NCBI RefSeq assembly: GCF_004366075.1
Contig: NZ_SODU01000002.1
Span: forward strand, 310,001-374,000
Origin: Kribbella pratensis
Lineage (GTDB): Bacteria > Actinomycetota > Actinomycetes > Propionibacteriales > Kribbellaceae
Length of the DNA: 64,000 nucleotides
Direction: 5' to 3'
Shown here: positions 16,578 to 24,064 of the stretch, piece after piece
Layout: every line of letters starts with the position of its first letter
How positions within the stretch are numbered: position 1 is the first letter of the stretch
The notes under the pieces: model-generated
Databases searched by the model: none
What the model saw: the letters and a program-made list of their open reading frames with translations, nothing else
What the model was told of the DNA's origin: nothing
Made by a program: the position numbers and the translations under genes

Positions 16578-17059
16578 CAGTCGCCGAGGAGTCCCGGGAG
16601 GAGCTTCGTCATCACCTTGTGCAGAGCACGGCGTTCGGTCTCGGTCAGCGGGTCGAACACCAGTTGGCGAACTCGTTCGACATGTCCTGGCGCGGCCTTC
16701 ACGAGCTCGGCGTGCCCCTCTGACGTGAGGATCGCATTGGTGAAGCGGCCGTCGTCCGGGTCGGGTTCACGCCGTACCAGGCCGCGATTTTCCAGACGGC
16801 GAATGAGGTGGGACAGCCGGGAGAGCTCGGAGTTGGTCAGGATCGCGAGCTGACTCATCCGCATCGTGTGATCGGGCTGATCCGAGAGGCCGGCCAGGAC
16901 GTAGTACTCCAGGAAGCTCAGGTTGGAATCGCGCTGCAACTGCTCGCCGAGCGCACCCGTGAGCAGCGACATGACGAACTGCAGCGTCCTCCAGGTCTCC
17001 AGCTCGTCGGGCGTCAGCCAGCGAGGCTCGGCGGCCTCCCGCGCCGCTTCGGTCCCCAT
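16574..17059 (-). CDS. MarR-family transcriptional regulator
   Basis: This 161-residue winged-helix protein has the MarR pattern LSFLEYYVLAGLSDQPDHTMRMSQ in pieces, SELSRLSHLIRRLENRGLV, RREPDPDDGRF and LTSEGHAEL. The start is the ATG beginning MGTEAAREAA; longer in-frame starts run into the operator. It is divergent from an NADPH-dependent FMN reductase gene, a usual pairing for MarR proteins that sense quinones or oxidants. Confidence 0.92.
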   Translation of the reverse strand: MGTEAAREAAEPRWLTPDELETWRTLQFVMSLLTGALGEQLQRDSNLSFLEYYVLAGLSDQPDHTMRMSQLAILTNSELSRLSHLIRRLENRGLVRREPDPDDGRFTNAILTSEGHAELVKAAPGHVERVRQLVFDPLTETERRALHKVMTKLLPGLLGDC

Positions 17060-17087
17060 GGCTGCAGCATAGCCACCGGTGTAGTGG

Positions 17088-17130
17088 CTTGAATATTCAT
17101 GTATCGTGATCGGTGACATGAACATTCAAG
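17088..17130. promoter_or_regulatory. MarR operator in the divergent promoter
   Basis: CTTGAATATTCATG (17088-17101) and CATGAACATTCAAG (17117-17130) form an inverted repeat with 13 of 14 matching bases. The left half is itself a near-perfect palindrome (TGAATATTCA), so there may be two dimer sites. The position just before both start codons supports repression of both genes. Confidence 0.7.
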
Positions 17131-17156
17131 TCAACCCCTCTGAAGGAGTCGTCGCC

Positions 17157-17738
17157 ATGAGCGACCTGAAGATCGCGATCATCCTCGGCAGCACCCGCCC
17201 CGGGCGGAACGGAAAGGCGGTGGCCGACTGGGTCCTGTCCCAGGCCCAGCCCCGGACCGGCGCCACCTACGAGTTGATCGACCTCGTCGACTACCCGCTG
17301 CCCCACCTGGACGAGGCCGTGCCGCCGTCGGCCGGGCAGTACGCCGGCGAGCACACGAAGGCGTGGGCCGAGAAGATCGCGGCGTACGACGGGTTCGTGT
17401 TCGTCACGCCGGAGTACAACCACTCGACGTCCGGCGTACTGAAGAACGCGATCGACTACCTGTACGCCGAGTGGAACAACAAGGCCGCCGGCTTCGTGTC
17501 CTACGGCTCCCTCGGCGGGGCGCGGGCGATCGAGCATCTGCGCGCCATCAGCGCGGAGCTCCAGATCGCCGACGTACGTCAGCAGCTGTCGTTCTCGCTC
17601 TTCACCGACTTCGAGAACTTCTCCCAGTTCCGCCCCGGCCCGCAGTACGCCGACCAGGCAACCATCCTGTTCGACCAGCTCGAGTCATGGTCAGCTGCCC
17701 TCAAGCAACTCCGCGTCGGCCAGCCGGTCGCCGCATAA
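17157..17738 (+). CDS. NADPH-dependent FMN reductase (NAD(P)H:quinone-type)
   Basis: The 193-residue flavodoxin-like protein begins KIAIILGSTRPGRNG, the phosphate loop for FMN, and has the family hallmark FVTPEYNHSTSGVLKNAIDY plus GFVSYGSLGGARA. It should transfer two electrons from NADPH to FMN-bound acceptors such as quinones or azo compounds. GAAGGAG lies 8 bases before the ATG at 17157, which decides the start against upstream in-frame Mets. It is divergent from MarR. Confidence 0.93.
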   Translation: MSDLKIAIILGSTRPGRNGKAVADWVLSQAQPRTGATYELIDLVDYPLPHLDEAVPPSAGQYAGEHTKAWAEKIAAYDGFVFVTPEYNHSTSGVLKNAIDYLYAEWNNKAAGFVSYGSLGGARAIEHLRAISAELQIADVRQQLSFSLFTDFENFSQFRPGPQYADQATILFDQLESWSAALKQLRVGQPVAA

Positions 17739-17757
17739 CCATCGCCGTCCGGGTCAC

Positions 17758-20700
17758 TCACCCGTCGTGCGCCATGTCCACGAACCGTGAGTAGTGCCCC
17801 TGGAAGGCAACCACCACATCCGCAGTCGGCCCGTTCCGGTGCTTGGCAACAATAAAGTCCGCCTCCCCGGGCCGGGTCGACTCACGCTCGTACGCATCCT
17901 CCCGATGCAACAGAATGACAACATCGGCATCCTGCTCAAGGCTGTTATGTAAGGAGATTCCATTAGCCACGAAGTTGTGGGTGCCTAGGACTGTTGCGTC
18001 GTACACCTCTTGGTCGCCGAGGCTTTCGACCGAGGTGATGGTGTCCCAGAAGATGTCGTTGGTGGCGAGGACTTCGAGGTCGGCGTTGTCGAGGATGTCG
18101 GCGACCTTGGCGAGGCGCTGTCGGCTCGGGGCGTGCTTCCACATCGTCGAGCCGCAGAACTGCGTCCCCAAGGCGGCCGCGAACTCCCGGTGCGTGACGT
18201 TGCGGTCGACAAGCACCTCGCGAACCTGCGACCAGACCTCCTTCGGAACCGTGTCGAGGTTGGTGTTCGCCTTCACGCCCCGCAGAGCCGCCGCGACTTC
18301 CAGCGCCTTCAAACCCCGAAGGCCGTGTACGCCGATGCCGTCGCAGAACCGCAGCTGGTTCTCAGCGCCGTAGATGTGTAGGTGGTACGAGTCGCGGTAT
18401 CCCGCCTTCTTCGCCGTCTTGATGCGGCTGAAGATGTTGTGGCGGAGGAGGAGGCGGGCCAGGTCGTCGACGAGGCGGTGGCTGGTGCTGGCGTAGTAGA
18501 TGCGCGCCTGACCGGTCTTCTCGTCCCAGCGGACGGAGCCGTCGGTGGCCCAGAGGTGGCGGATGAAGTGCGCCACCTGTTCCTTCGGGAGGCCGAACAC
18601 CCCGTCAGGCACGAACTTCTCGTGGCTGCGCAAGCCGAACAGACCGAGGCCGTCGAGCCAGGCTGCGATCGGGCTCCGTTTGCCGCGGGCCAGCCGGTAC
18701 GGCGCCGGTAGGTGAAGCGTGGTGACCCGGGCGGCGGCGTACTCGTCGCGGATTGCGGTGATACCGAAGCGCCGGTGTGCCGCCTCAGCGACCGCGGTCA
18801 GGTTGGCCTCGTCGATGCTCGCGTACCGGATCGGCTGCCGCTTCACGAACGAGCCGTCGCCCAGCAAGTGAGCAAGCAGCGTGATCTCGTCCTCGTCCCA
18901 CGGCTTGACGTCGAGTGGAGCCGGAACGTGCCGGAGCGAACCCACACGAGCGCCCGGCGTCAGCTCCCCCAGTGGTTTCCATCCGTTGTACGTCAGGAAC
19001 GGGTGGTTCGCAGTGGCCTCGATCTCCCGGCCGGACGCCAGCTTTACCCGGAACACCTCCTTCACCCCACTCGGGAAGGCGTGCGTCAACGTGCGCGGCA
19101 CCAGCTTCAGCCGGTCGTCGAGCGACCAGACCGGGATGTCCCGCGCGTCCGTGGCGAGCAGCTCACCGAGCGAGATCTCCGCGCCGGTATCGGCCCTCAT
19201 CAGCCGGGTGTCCGCCGTCAGGCAACCCGATTCGCGGAGGTCGGAGGCCATGGGGCGTTTGTCGGAGCGTTGTTCGGAGCCTCGGTTGAGCTGGCAGATG
19301 GCGACTACGGGGAGCTCGAGCTCCTTGGCGAGGAGCTTGATGGAGCGGGAGAACTCGGAGACTTCCAGCTGGCGGGACTCGACCTTCTTGCCGGACGTCA
19401 TCAGCTGGAGGTAGTCGATGACGATCAGTTTGAGGTCGTGGCGCTGTTTGAGGCGGCGGGCCTTGGCGCGGATCTCCATCATCGTCAGGTTCGGCGAGTC
19501 GTCGATGAACAGCGGGGCCTCGGAGACCTCGCCCATCTTGCGGGCCAGGCGGGCCCAGTCCTCGTCGGTCATCTTGCCGTTGCGCATGTGGTGCAGCGGG
19601 ACCTTCGCCTCCGCCGACAGCAGTCGCATGGTGATCTCGTTGCGGCTCATCTCCAGCGAGAAGATGCACGAGGTCAGGCCGTGCTTGATGGACGCCGACC
19701 GGGCGAAGTCCAGACCCAGCGTCGAGTTGTGGGTCGGGATCATCGTCTTGCCGGCCAGGTACAGGTGGTCGGGGTTGTCGACCTCGACGCAGCGCACCGG
19801 CACGCTGTCGACCGGGTCGACCCACTCGAGCCGCCGCTCGCCCTCGCCGTGCAGCGCGGCCGGGAAGCCGTGCCCGGTGATCTGCCGCGGCGCCGACCCG
19901 GGGATCGGCGGTGTCAGCCCGGGACTCGCCGACATCGCCGTGTACAGGTCGGCGGTCGTGCAGACCACCGGGCGGCCGCCGTCCTCGACGCGCCACTGGT
20001 GCTCGGCGTCGGCGACGATCGTGCTGCCGTCGGAGAACGACAGCCGGAAGCACGGCCGGTCCACCATCACCTCGGTCGCCGCGACGACCGTGGTCGGCAG
20101 CCCGTCGGCGTCCAGCAGCTGGTCGCCGACCGCGACCTCGGCCATCGTGGTCCAGCCGGCCGGCGTCGGCAGCGGGGTGTCGAGCGCGAGCGCCTTCCCC
20201 ATCGCGGGACGGGCGGCGACGATGATCATCTGGCCGGGGTGCAGGCCGTTGGTCAGCTCGTCCAGGTCGGTGAACCCGGTCGGTACGCCGACCATCGCGT
20301 CACCGCGGGAGTCGATCGCCTCGATCTCGTCGAGGGCGCCCTCCATGATGTCCTTCAGCGGCGCGTAGTCCTCGGCGGTCCGCTTCTCGGTGACGGAGTA
20401 GATCTCGGCCTGGGCCTCGTCGACGACGTCGTCGACCTCGCCCTCGCCGGCGTACCCGAGCTGGACGATCTTGGTGCCGGCCTCGACCAGGCGGCGCAGG
20501 ATCGCCTTCTCCCGGACGATGTGCGCGTAGTAGCTGGCGTTGGCCGCGAGCGGGACGGACGCGACCAGGGTGTGCACATACGGCGCGCCGCCGATCCGGG
20601 TCATCTCGCCGCGCTTGTTGAGCTCGGCCGCGACCGTGATCGCGTCGGCCGGCTCACCCCGTGCGTACAGGTCGGTGATCGCGTCGAAGACGGCCTCGTG

Positions 20701-20892
20701 CGCCGGGCGGTAGAAGTCCGTGCTGCGCAGATTCTCGATCACGTCGGCGATCGCATCCTTGCTCAGCATCATCGCGCCGAGCACACACTGCTCGGCCGCG
20801 AGATCCTGGGGAGGGGTGCGGTCGAAGCCCATCTCCGGACGCCGCTCTTCGTGGCCGCCGTCCTGGCCCCCGCGGAACTCCGCCACGCTCAC
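17758..20892 (-). CDS. dnaB: Replicative DNA helicase DnaB precursor with two inteins
   Basis: The precursor has 1044 residues; removing both inteins leaves 461, the normal DnaB length. Extein 1 (1-233) has the N-terminal domain (PPQDLAAEQCVLGAMMLSKDA) and ends in the P-loop PAMGK. Extein 2 (390-556) resumes STLGLDFARSASIKHG with Walker B LIVIDYLQLM and ends DLRESG. Extein 3 (984-1044) begins SLEQDADVVILLHREDAY. DnaB is the hexameric fork helicase. GAGGAGG stands 9 bases before the GTG chosen as start. The first intein splits the ATP site, so the helicase cannot work before splicing. The 3' end is 19 bp from the convergent FMN reductase gene. Confidence 0.95.
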   Translation of the reverse strand: MSVAEFRGGQDGGHEERRPEMGFDRTPPQDLAAEQCVLGAMMLSKDAIADVIENLRSTDFYRPAHEAVFDAITDLYARGEPADAITVAAELNKRGEMTRIGGAPYVHTLVASVPLAANASYYAHIVREKAILRRLVEAGTKIVQLGYAGEGEVDDVVDEAQAEIYSVTEKRTAEDYAPLKDIMEGALDEIEAIDSRGDAMVGVPTGFTDLDELTNGLHPGQMIIVAARPAMGKALALDTPLPTPAGWTTMAEVAVGDQLLDADGLPTTVVAATEVMVDRPCFRLSFSDGSTIVADAEHQWRVEDGGRPVVCTTADLYTAMSASPGLTPPIPGSAPRQITGHGFPAALHGEGERRLEWVDPVDSVPVRCVEVDNPDHLYLAGKTMIPTHNSTLGLDFARSASIKHGLTSCIFSLEMSRNEITMRLLSAEAKVPLHHMRNGKMTDEDWARLARKMGEVSEAPLFIDDSPNLTMMEIRAKARRLKQRHDLKLIVIDYLQLMTSGKKVESRQLEVSEFSRSIKLLAKELELPVVAICQLNRGSEQRSDKRPMASDLRESGCLTADTRLMRADTGAEISLGELLATDARDIPVWSLDDRLKLVPRTLTHAFPSGVKEVFRVKLASGREIEATANHPFLTYNGWKPLGELTPGARVGSLRHVPAPLDVKPWDEDEITLLAHLLGDGSFVKRQPIRYASIDEANLTAVAEAAHRRFGITAIRDEYAAARVTTLHLPAPYRLARGKRSPIAAWLDGLGLFGLRSHEKFVPDGVFGLPKEQVAHFIRHLWATDGSVRWDEKTGQARIYYASTSHRLVDDLARLLLRHNIFSRIKTAKKAGYRDSYHLHIYGAENQLRFCDGIGVHGLRGLKALEVAAALRGVKANTNLDTVPKEVWSQVREVLVDRNVTHREFAAALGTQFCGSTMWKHAPSRQRLAKVADILDNADLEVLATNDIFWDTITSVESLGDQEVYDATVLGTHNFVANGISLHNSLEQDADVVILLHREDAYERESTRPGEADFIVAKHRNGPTADVVVAFQGHYSRFVDMAHDG
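17944..19224 (-). other. DnaB intein 2 (class 1, with LAGLIDADG endonuclease)
   Basis: This intein has 427 residues (557-983 of the precursor). It starts with Cys (CLTADTRLM), has the block B segment EIEATANHPFLT and ends HNFVANGISLHN before Ser+1. These are the nucleophiles of the standard splicing route. Two dodecapeptide motifs, LLAHLLGDGSF and IRHLWATDGSV, mark a homing endonuclease with both acidic residues kept. The site (ESG before, S-L-EQDAD after) is the one used by the Synechocystis DnaB intein. A TTA leucine codon (17950-17952), very rare at this GC, lies just before its end. Confidence 0.92.
19726..20193 (-). other. DnaB intein 1 (class 3 mini-intein in the Walker A loop)
   Basis: This intein has 156 residues (234-389 of the precursor), inserted between Lys and Ser of the P-loop GK-S. 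Its first residue is Ala, so it lacks the usual Cys/Ser1. It has Trp67 directly after the block B His (AEHQW), Cys135 in block F (VRCVEVD) and Thr154 before the final His-Asn (IPTHN). This Trp-Cys-Thr set defines class 3 inteins, first described in the mycobacteriophage Bethlehem DnaB intein, where the block F Cys does the first attack. There is no endonuclease; a Gly/Pro-rich linker (about 85-125) takes its place. Confidence 0.88.
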
Positions 20893-21036
20893 TTCGTCCG
20901 ACCTCCTCGTCCGCCCGCTGCCCAGCCACCGCCGGCCGGTTTCGAACACCTGCTCGAATCCTAGCCAAGCCCACCGACAGTTTTCGGCGACAGGCCTCGC
21001 GACCGTACGCCGGTCGCGTCACCAAAGGCCACTCGG

Positions 21037-21179
21037 TCGTCCACACCCCCTGTGGACGAATCGTGGATAACCCCCGGAAGGGGTGTGCACAGGTTGGGCA
21101 CAACCCTGTGGATATCTGGGGACAAGAACCCACAACAGCCCCGTGACCTGCGGTTTCTCTAGTTCACAACTGTGGAGAA
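21037..21179. promoter_or_regulatory. Cluster of DnaA-box-like motifs upstream of dnaB
   Basis: The 344-bp gap between dnaB and the MATE gene holds several 9-mers close to the actinobacterial DnaA box TTGTCCACA/TTATCCACA. They are TCGTCCACA (21037, plus) facing its mirror at 21051-21059, TTATCCACG (21062-21070, minus), ATATCCACA (21107-21115, minus), TTGTCCCCA (21117-21125, minus) and TTCTCCACA (21171-21179, minus). None is a perfect box. The cluster could make dnaB expression respond to DnaA or titrate DnaA. No dnaA/dnaN flank and no strongly AT-rich unwinding element is present, so oriC itself is unlikely. I see no gene in this gap. Confidence 0.5.
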
Positions 21180-21236
21180 GAAAAAGTCTGAGACCAATTT
21201 CCGACGCGCCCGCGAGTCGTGGGTAACCTCGCTCCG

Positions 21237-22559
21237 GTGAGACGTCGACAGTGGGTGGGCGAACAGGACCGGGAGATCCTCCGGCTGGCCGTCCCGGCGT
21301 TCTTCGCCCTGGTGTCCGAGCCGCTGATGCTGCTCGCGGACTCCGCGATCGTCGGTCACCTGGGCACCCCGCAACTCGCCGCGCTCGGCGTCGCCGGCAC
21401 CATCCTGCAGACCCTCGTCGGTATCTGCGTCTTCCTCGCGTACGGCACCACGTCCGCGGTCGCCCGCCGGATCGGCGCCGGCGACCACAAGGGCGCCCTT
21501 GCCCAGGGCATCGACGGACTCTGGCTGGCGTTGCTGCTGGGCGTCGTACTCGCGCTCCTCGGACTGGCGCTCGCGCCGCAGGCCATCGCGGCGTTCGACC
21601 CGTCGCCGGAGGTGGCCGACCACGCGGTGACGTACCTGCGGATCTCCTGCTTCGGCATCCCGTCGATGCTGCTCCTGCTCGCCGCCACCGGCGTACTGCG
21701 GGGGCTGCAGGACACGAAGACCCCGATGGTCGTCGCGATCACCGCCAATCTCGCCAACATCGGGCTGAACGTCCTGCTCGTGTACGGCCTGCGTCTGGAC
21801 ATCGCGGGCTCCGCCCTGGGTACGGCGCTCGCACAGACCGGTGCCGGTGTCGCGCTGGTCGTGGTGGTGGTCCGTGGCGCCCGCCGCGACGGCGCCAAGC
21901 TCCGCCCCGATCGCCCCGGGATCCTGGCCTCCGCGCAGATGGGCGTACCGCTCGTGATCCGGACGCTGACGCTGCGCGCGGCGATCGTCCTGCTCACGTT
22001 CGTCGCCACGGCCCTCGGTACGACGTCGGTCGCGGCTCACCAGGTCGCCTTCACGCTGTGGTCGTTCCTCGCGCTCGCCCTGGACGCCATCGCGATCGCC
22101 GCGCAGGCGCTCACCGGCCGCGCATTAGGCGCCGGCGACGTCGCGGGGACGCGCGCGATCACCCGCCGGATGATGTGGTGGGGTCTGTTCTCCGGGCTGA
22201 TCGGCGGCCTCGCGCTCTGGGGCCTGCGCGACGTCTACGTCCCGTGGTTCACCAGCGACCCCGAGGTACGTCGTACGCTCGCCGCCATCCTGATCGTGTC
22301 CGCGTTGTGGCAGCCGATCAACGGAGTCGTGTTCGTGCTGGACGGCGTACTCATCGGCGCCGGGGACGGACGGTACCTCGCAGCGGCCGGCATCGTCGCG
22401 CTCGTGCTGTACGTCCCGCTCGCGCTGGCGGTGCTCTGGCTCGGCGGCGGGATCGTGGCGCTGTGGTGGGCGTTCGGCGGGTACATGCTGCTGCGATTCC
22501 TCACTTTGACCACACGTGAGCGGCGCGACGCGTGGCTGGTCACGGGAGCTACCCGCTGA
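21237..22559 (+). CDS. MATE-family efflux transporter
   Basis: The product has about 440 residues and 12 membrane helices. It begins REILRLAVPAFFALVSEPL and has LADSAIVGHLGTPQLAALG, the MATE N-lobe signature, and the mirrored C-lobe start GVPLVIRTLTLRAAIV. It is a DinF-like Na+/H+-coupled drug or metabolite exporter. From memory, a MATE gene lies near dnaB and rplI in Streptomyces too. The GTG at 21237 is chosen; a GTG at 21219 is also in frame and neither has a good ribosome site. Confidence 0.88.
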   Translation: MRRRQWVGEQDREILRLAVPAFFALVSEPLMLLADSAIVGHLGTPQLAALGVAGTILQTLVGICVFLAYGTTSAVARRIGAGDHKGALAQGIDGLWLALLLGVVLALLGLALAPQAIAAFDPSPEVADHAVTYLRISCFGIPSMLLLLAATGVLRGLQDTKTPMVVAITANLANIGLNVLLVYGLRLDIAGSALGTALAQTGAGVALVVVVVRGARRDGAKLRPDRPGILASAQMGVPLVIRTLTLRAAIVLLTFVATALGTTSVAAHQVAFTLWSFLALALDAIAIAAQALTGRALGAGDVAGTRAITRRMMWWGLFSGLIGGLALWGLRDVYVPWFTSDPEVRRTLAAILIVSALWQPINGVVFVLDGVLIGAGDGRYLAAAGIVALVLYVPLALAVLWLGGGIVALWWAFGGYMLLRFLTLTTRERRDAWLVTGATR

Positions 22560-22600
22560 CCCTGCGGTGCGGCATCGTGGAACAGAAGGAAAGGAGCGGC

Positions 22601-23344
22601 ATGCCCGACACCGACGACGACCAGTCCGTCGAGCTCGAACCCGACCAGCGTGAGCAGGGCGACGACGACACCGAGGCCGCGCGTGAGCGGAAGGCCGCCC
22701 AGGCACGAGCAGAGGCCGACAGGCACCCGACCCACGATCTGGCGGAGGAAGCCGAACGCCGGGACGAGGCGGACGAGCAGGCCCGCCAGGAAGAAGACGC
22801 GGAGGCGCGCGCGGAAGAGCTCGACGAGCGTGCTGTCAAGGAGCAGCAGGAGCTCACGGAGCGGCGCAGCCGCGAGGAGCTCCTCGATGCCACCGCGGAG
22901 ACCTCTCGGGCGTTCCAGCTCGCGTACGCCGACGAAGAGGCCCGCGACCGGTACCGGCAGTACGCCACGAACGACGTACAGCGGGGTGTCAGCGACCGGG
23001 CCTACGGCCGGCACGAGCTGGACGAGGCGGCAGCGCACCGCGACGAGGTCGGATCGGCAGGGCTGGTCGCGGAAGGCCGCCGGTACCAGAACGCCGCCAC
23101 CATCGAGGAACGTAAGGCCGTCAGCGACGACAGGATCTCCCGGGAGTACGACGCCTCCGCGCGGGAGCACCGCCGCGAGGCGCAGCCGAACCCGAGCGAG
23201 GCCGTCCGCAAGGCACCGGAGGAGGCGCCGGAAGCTCAGCTACCCCAGGCGCGCCGCCACGTCCGCGGTCCCGGCCGGGTCCGGACGAAGCAGGGCAAGG
23301 TCGTGAAGCCGAACCGAGCGAGCGAGCCGGACCTGGAGATCTAG
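22601..23344 (+). CDS. Highly charged coiled-coil protein, unknown function
   Basis: This 247-residue protein is nearly all Glu, Asp, Arg, Lys, Ala and Gln and has no hydrophobic segment. Residues 20-110 are long heptad-like helices (AARERKAAQARAEADR, EEDAEARAEELDERA), and the tail is basic (GPGRVRTKQGKVVKPNR). I do not recognise a family. AAAGGAG precedes the ATG. Third-position GC is high, so it is really coding. Its stop overlaps the convergent YrdB-like gene by 4 bp. It may be a structural or nucleic-acid-associated protein. Confidence 0.72.
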   Translation: MPDTDDDQSVELEPDQREQGDDDTEAARERKAAQARAEADRHPTHDLAEEAERRDEADEQARQEEDAEARAEELDERAVKEQQELTERRSREELLDATAETSRAFQLAYADEEARDRYRQYATNDVQRGVSDRAYGRHELDEAAAHRDEVGSAGLVAEGRRYQNAATIEERKAVSDDRISREYDASAREHRREAQPNPSEAVRKAPEEAPEAQLPQARRHVRGPGRVRTKQGKVVKPNRASEPDLEI

Positions 23345-23685
23345 CTCGGCTTCGTCGGCTGCAGCTTCTGCGTGTGGATGATCAGTAGGTTCGCTGCGAC
23401 CACCACGACGTACCCGACGGCGAGCAGCGGGTGCCCCAGGCTCCACAGGGCGGCACCCGCCAGGCCGAAGACGAGAACCTTCACGATCCAGCGCGCCGAG
23501 TTCCCGCGCGCCGCGGTCGGCGCCGCGAACATTCCCCAGACGATCGCGGCCACCACCGGTAAGCCGATGACGAGCAGCCACCGCGCGAGCGTCGCATCAG
23601 CGGTGTTCCAGCCCCACCAGCCGAAGATGCCCAGGGCAACCACCTCGACGACGAAGGCGACCAGGAGGTTGGCGCCCTTCCACAT
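23341..23685 (-). CDS. YrdB-like membrane protein (DUF2568)
   Basis: The 114-residue product has four membrane helices and the family features EVVALGIFGWWGW, LPVVAAIVWGMFAAP and LVFGLAGAALWSLGHPLLA. The function is unknown. It lies one base after the DUF4913 gene on the same strand and so ends the leftward secretion-gene run, although YrdB proteins are not known parts of secretion systems. Confidence 0.8.
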   Translation of the reverse strand: MWKGANLLVAFVVEVVALGIFGWWGWNTADATLARWLLVIGLPVVAAIVWGMFAAPTAARGNSARWIVKVLVFGLAGAALWSLGHPLLAVGYVVVVAANLLIIHTQKLQPTKPS

Positions 23686-23686
23686 C

Positions 23687-24064
23687 TCAGATGCCGCGGA
23701 TGTTCGGCTGCCGCTGGTCGAAGAACAGGCCGGCCGGCGGCTCCTGCACCGGGAGCGGCGGGATCGGGTAGTCGGTGTGCTGGTTGTTCCGGCAGGCGGC
23801 GAACGGGCCGTCCGGGTCCAGCAGCGACATCATGTGCGGGTCCGCGTGGTCGCGCCACCAGACCGACATCCCGGTCGCCGGGTCCAGTCGCAGGTGCTCC
23901 CAGGCACGCCAGATCGAGTCCAGCCGGCTCAGTGCCTCCGCGTGCCGGTACCACTCGGGGCACCAGATGAACTGCTGCCCGAGCCGACGCGTGTAGAGGT
24001 AGATGAGCCGGTCTTCCACGAACGCCGCGACGTGCGGGTAGAACAGCTCCTGCTCACCATCCAC
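23687..24064 (-). CDS. DUF4913 protein
   Basis: This 125-residue protein contains LSRLDSIWRAWEHLRLDP and TGMSVWWRDHADPHM followed by LLDPDGPFAAC, the DUF4913 core found next to conjugation-type ATPases in actinobacterial plasmids and integrative elements. Its function is not known. Its start overlaps the upstream VirD4-type gene by 11 bp, so the two are coupled, which suggests a role with the coupling protein. Confidence 0.8.
   Translation of the reverse strand: MDGEQELFYPHVAAFVEDRLIYLYTRRLGQQFIWCPEWYRHAEALSRLDSIWRAWEHLRLDPATGMSVWWRDHADPHMMSLLDPDGPFAACRNNQHTDYPIPPLPVQEPPAGLFFDQRQPNIRGI

Noticed and set aside
18712..20964. A 750-codon open frame on the plus strand opposite dnaB
   Set aside because: It lies wholly antisense to a clearly identified gene, has Arg/Val/Gly-skewed composition typical of mirror frames in GC-rich DNA and no domain or ribosome site.
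21037..21179. Possible chromosomal origin
   Set aside because: There are several DnaA-box-like motifs, but all are imperfect, the flanks are dnaB and a MATE gene instead of dnaA and dnaN, and no strongly AT-rich unwinding element is visible.
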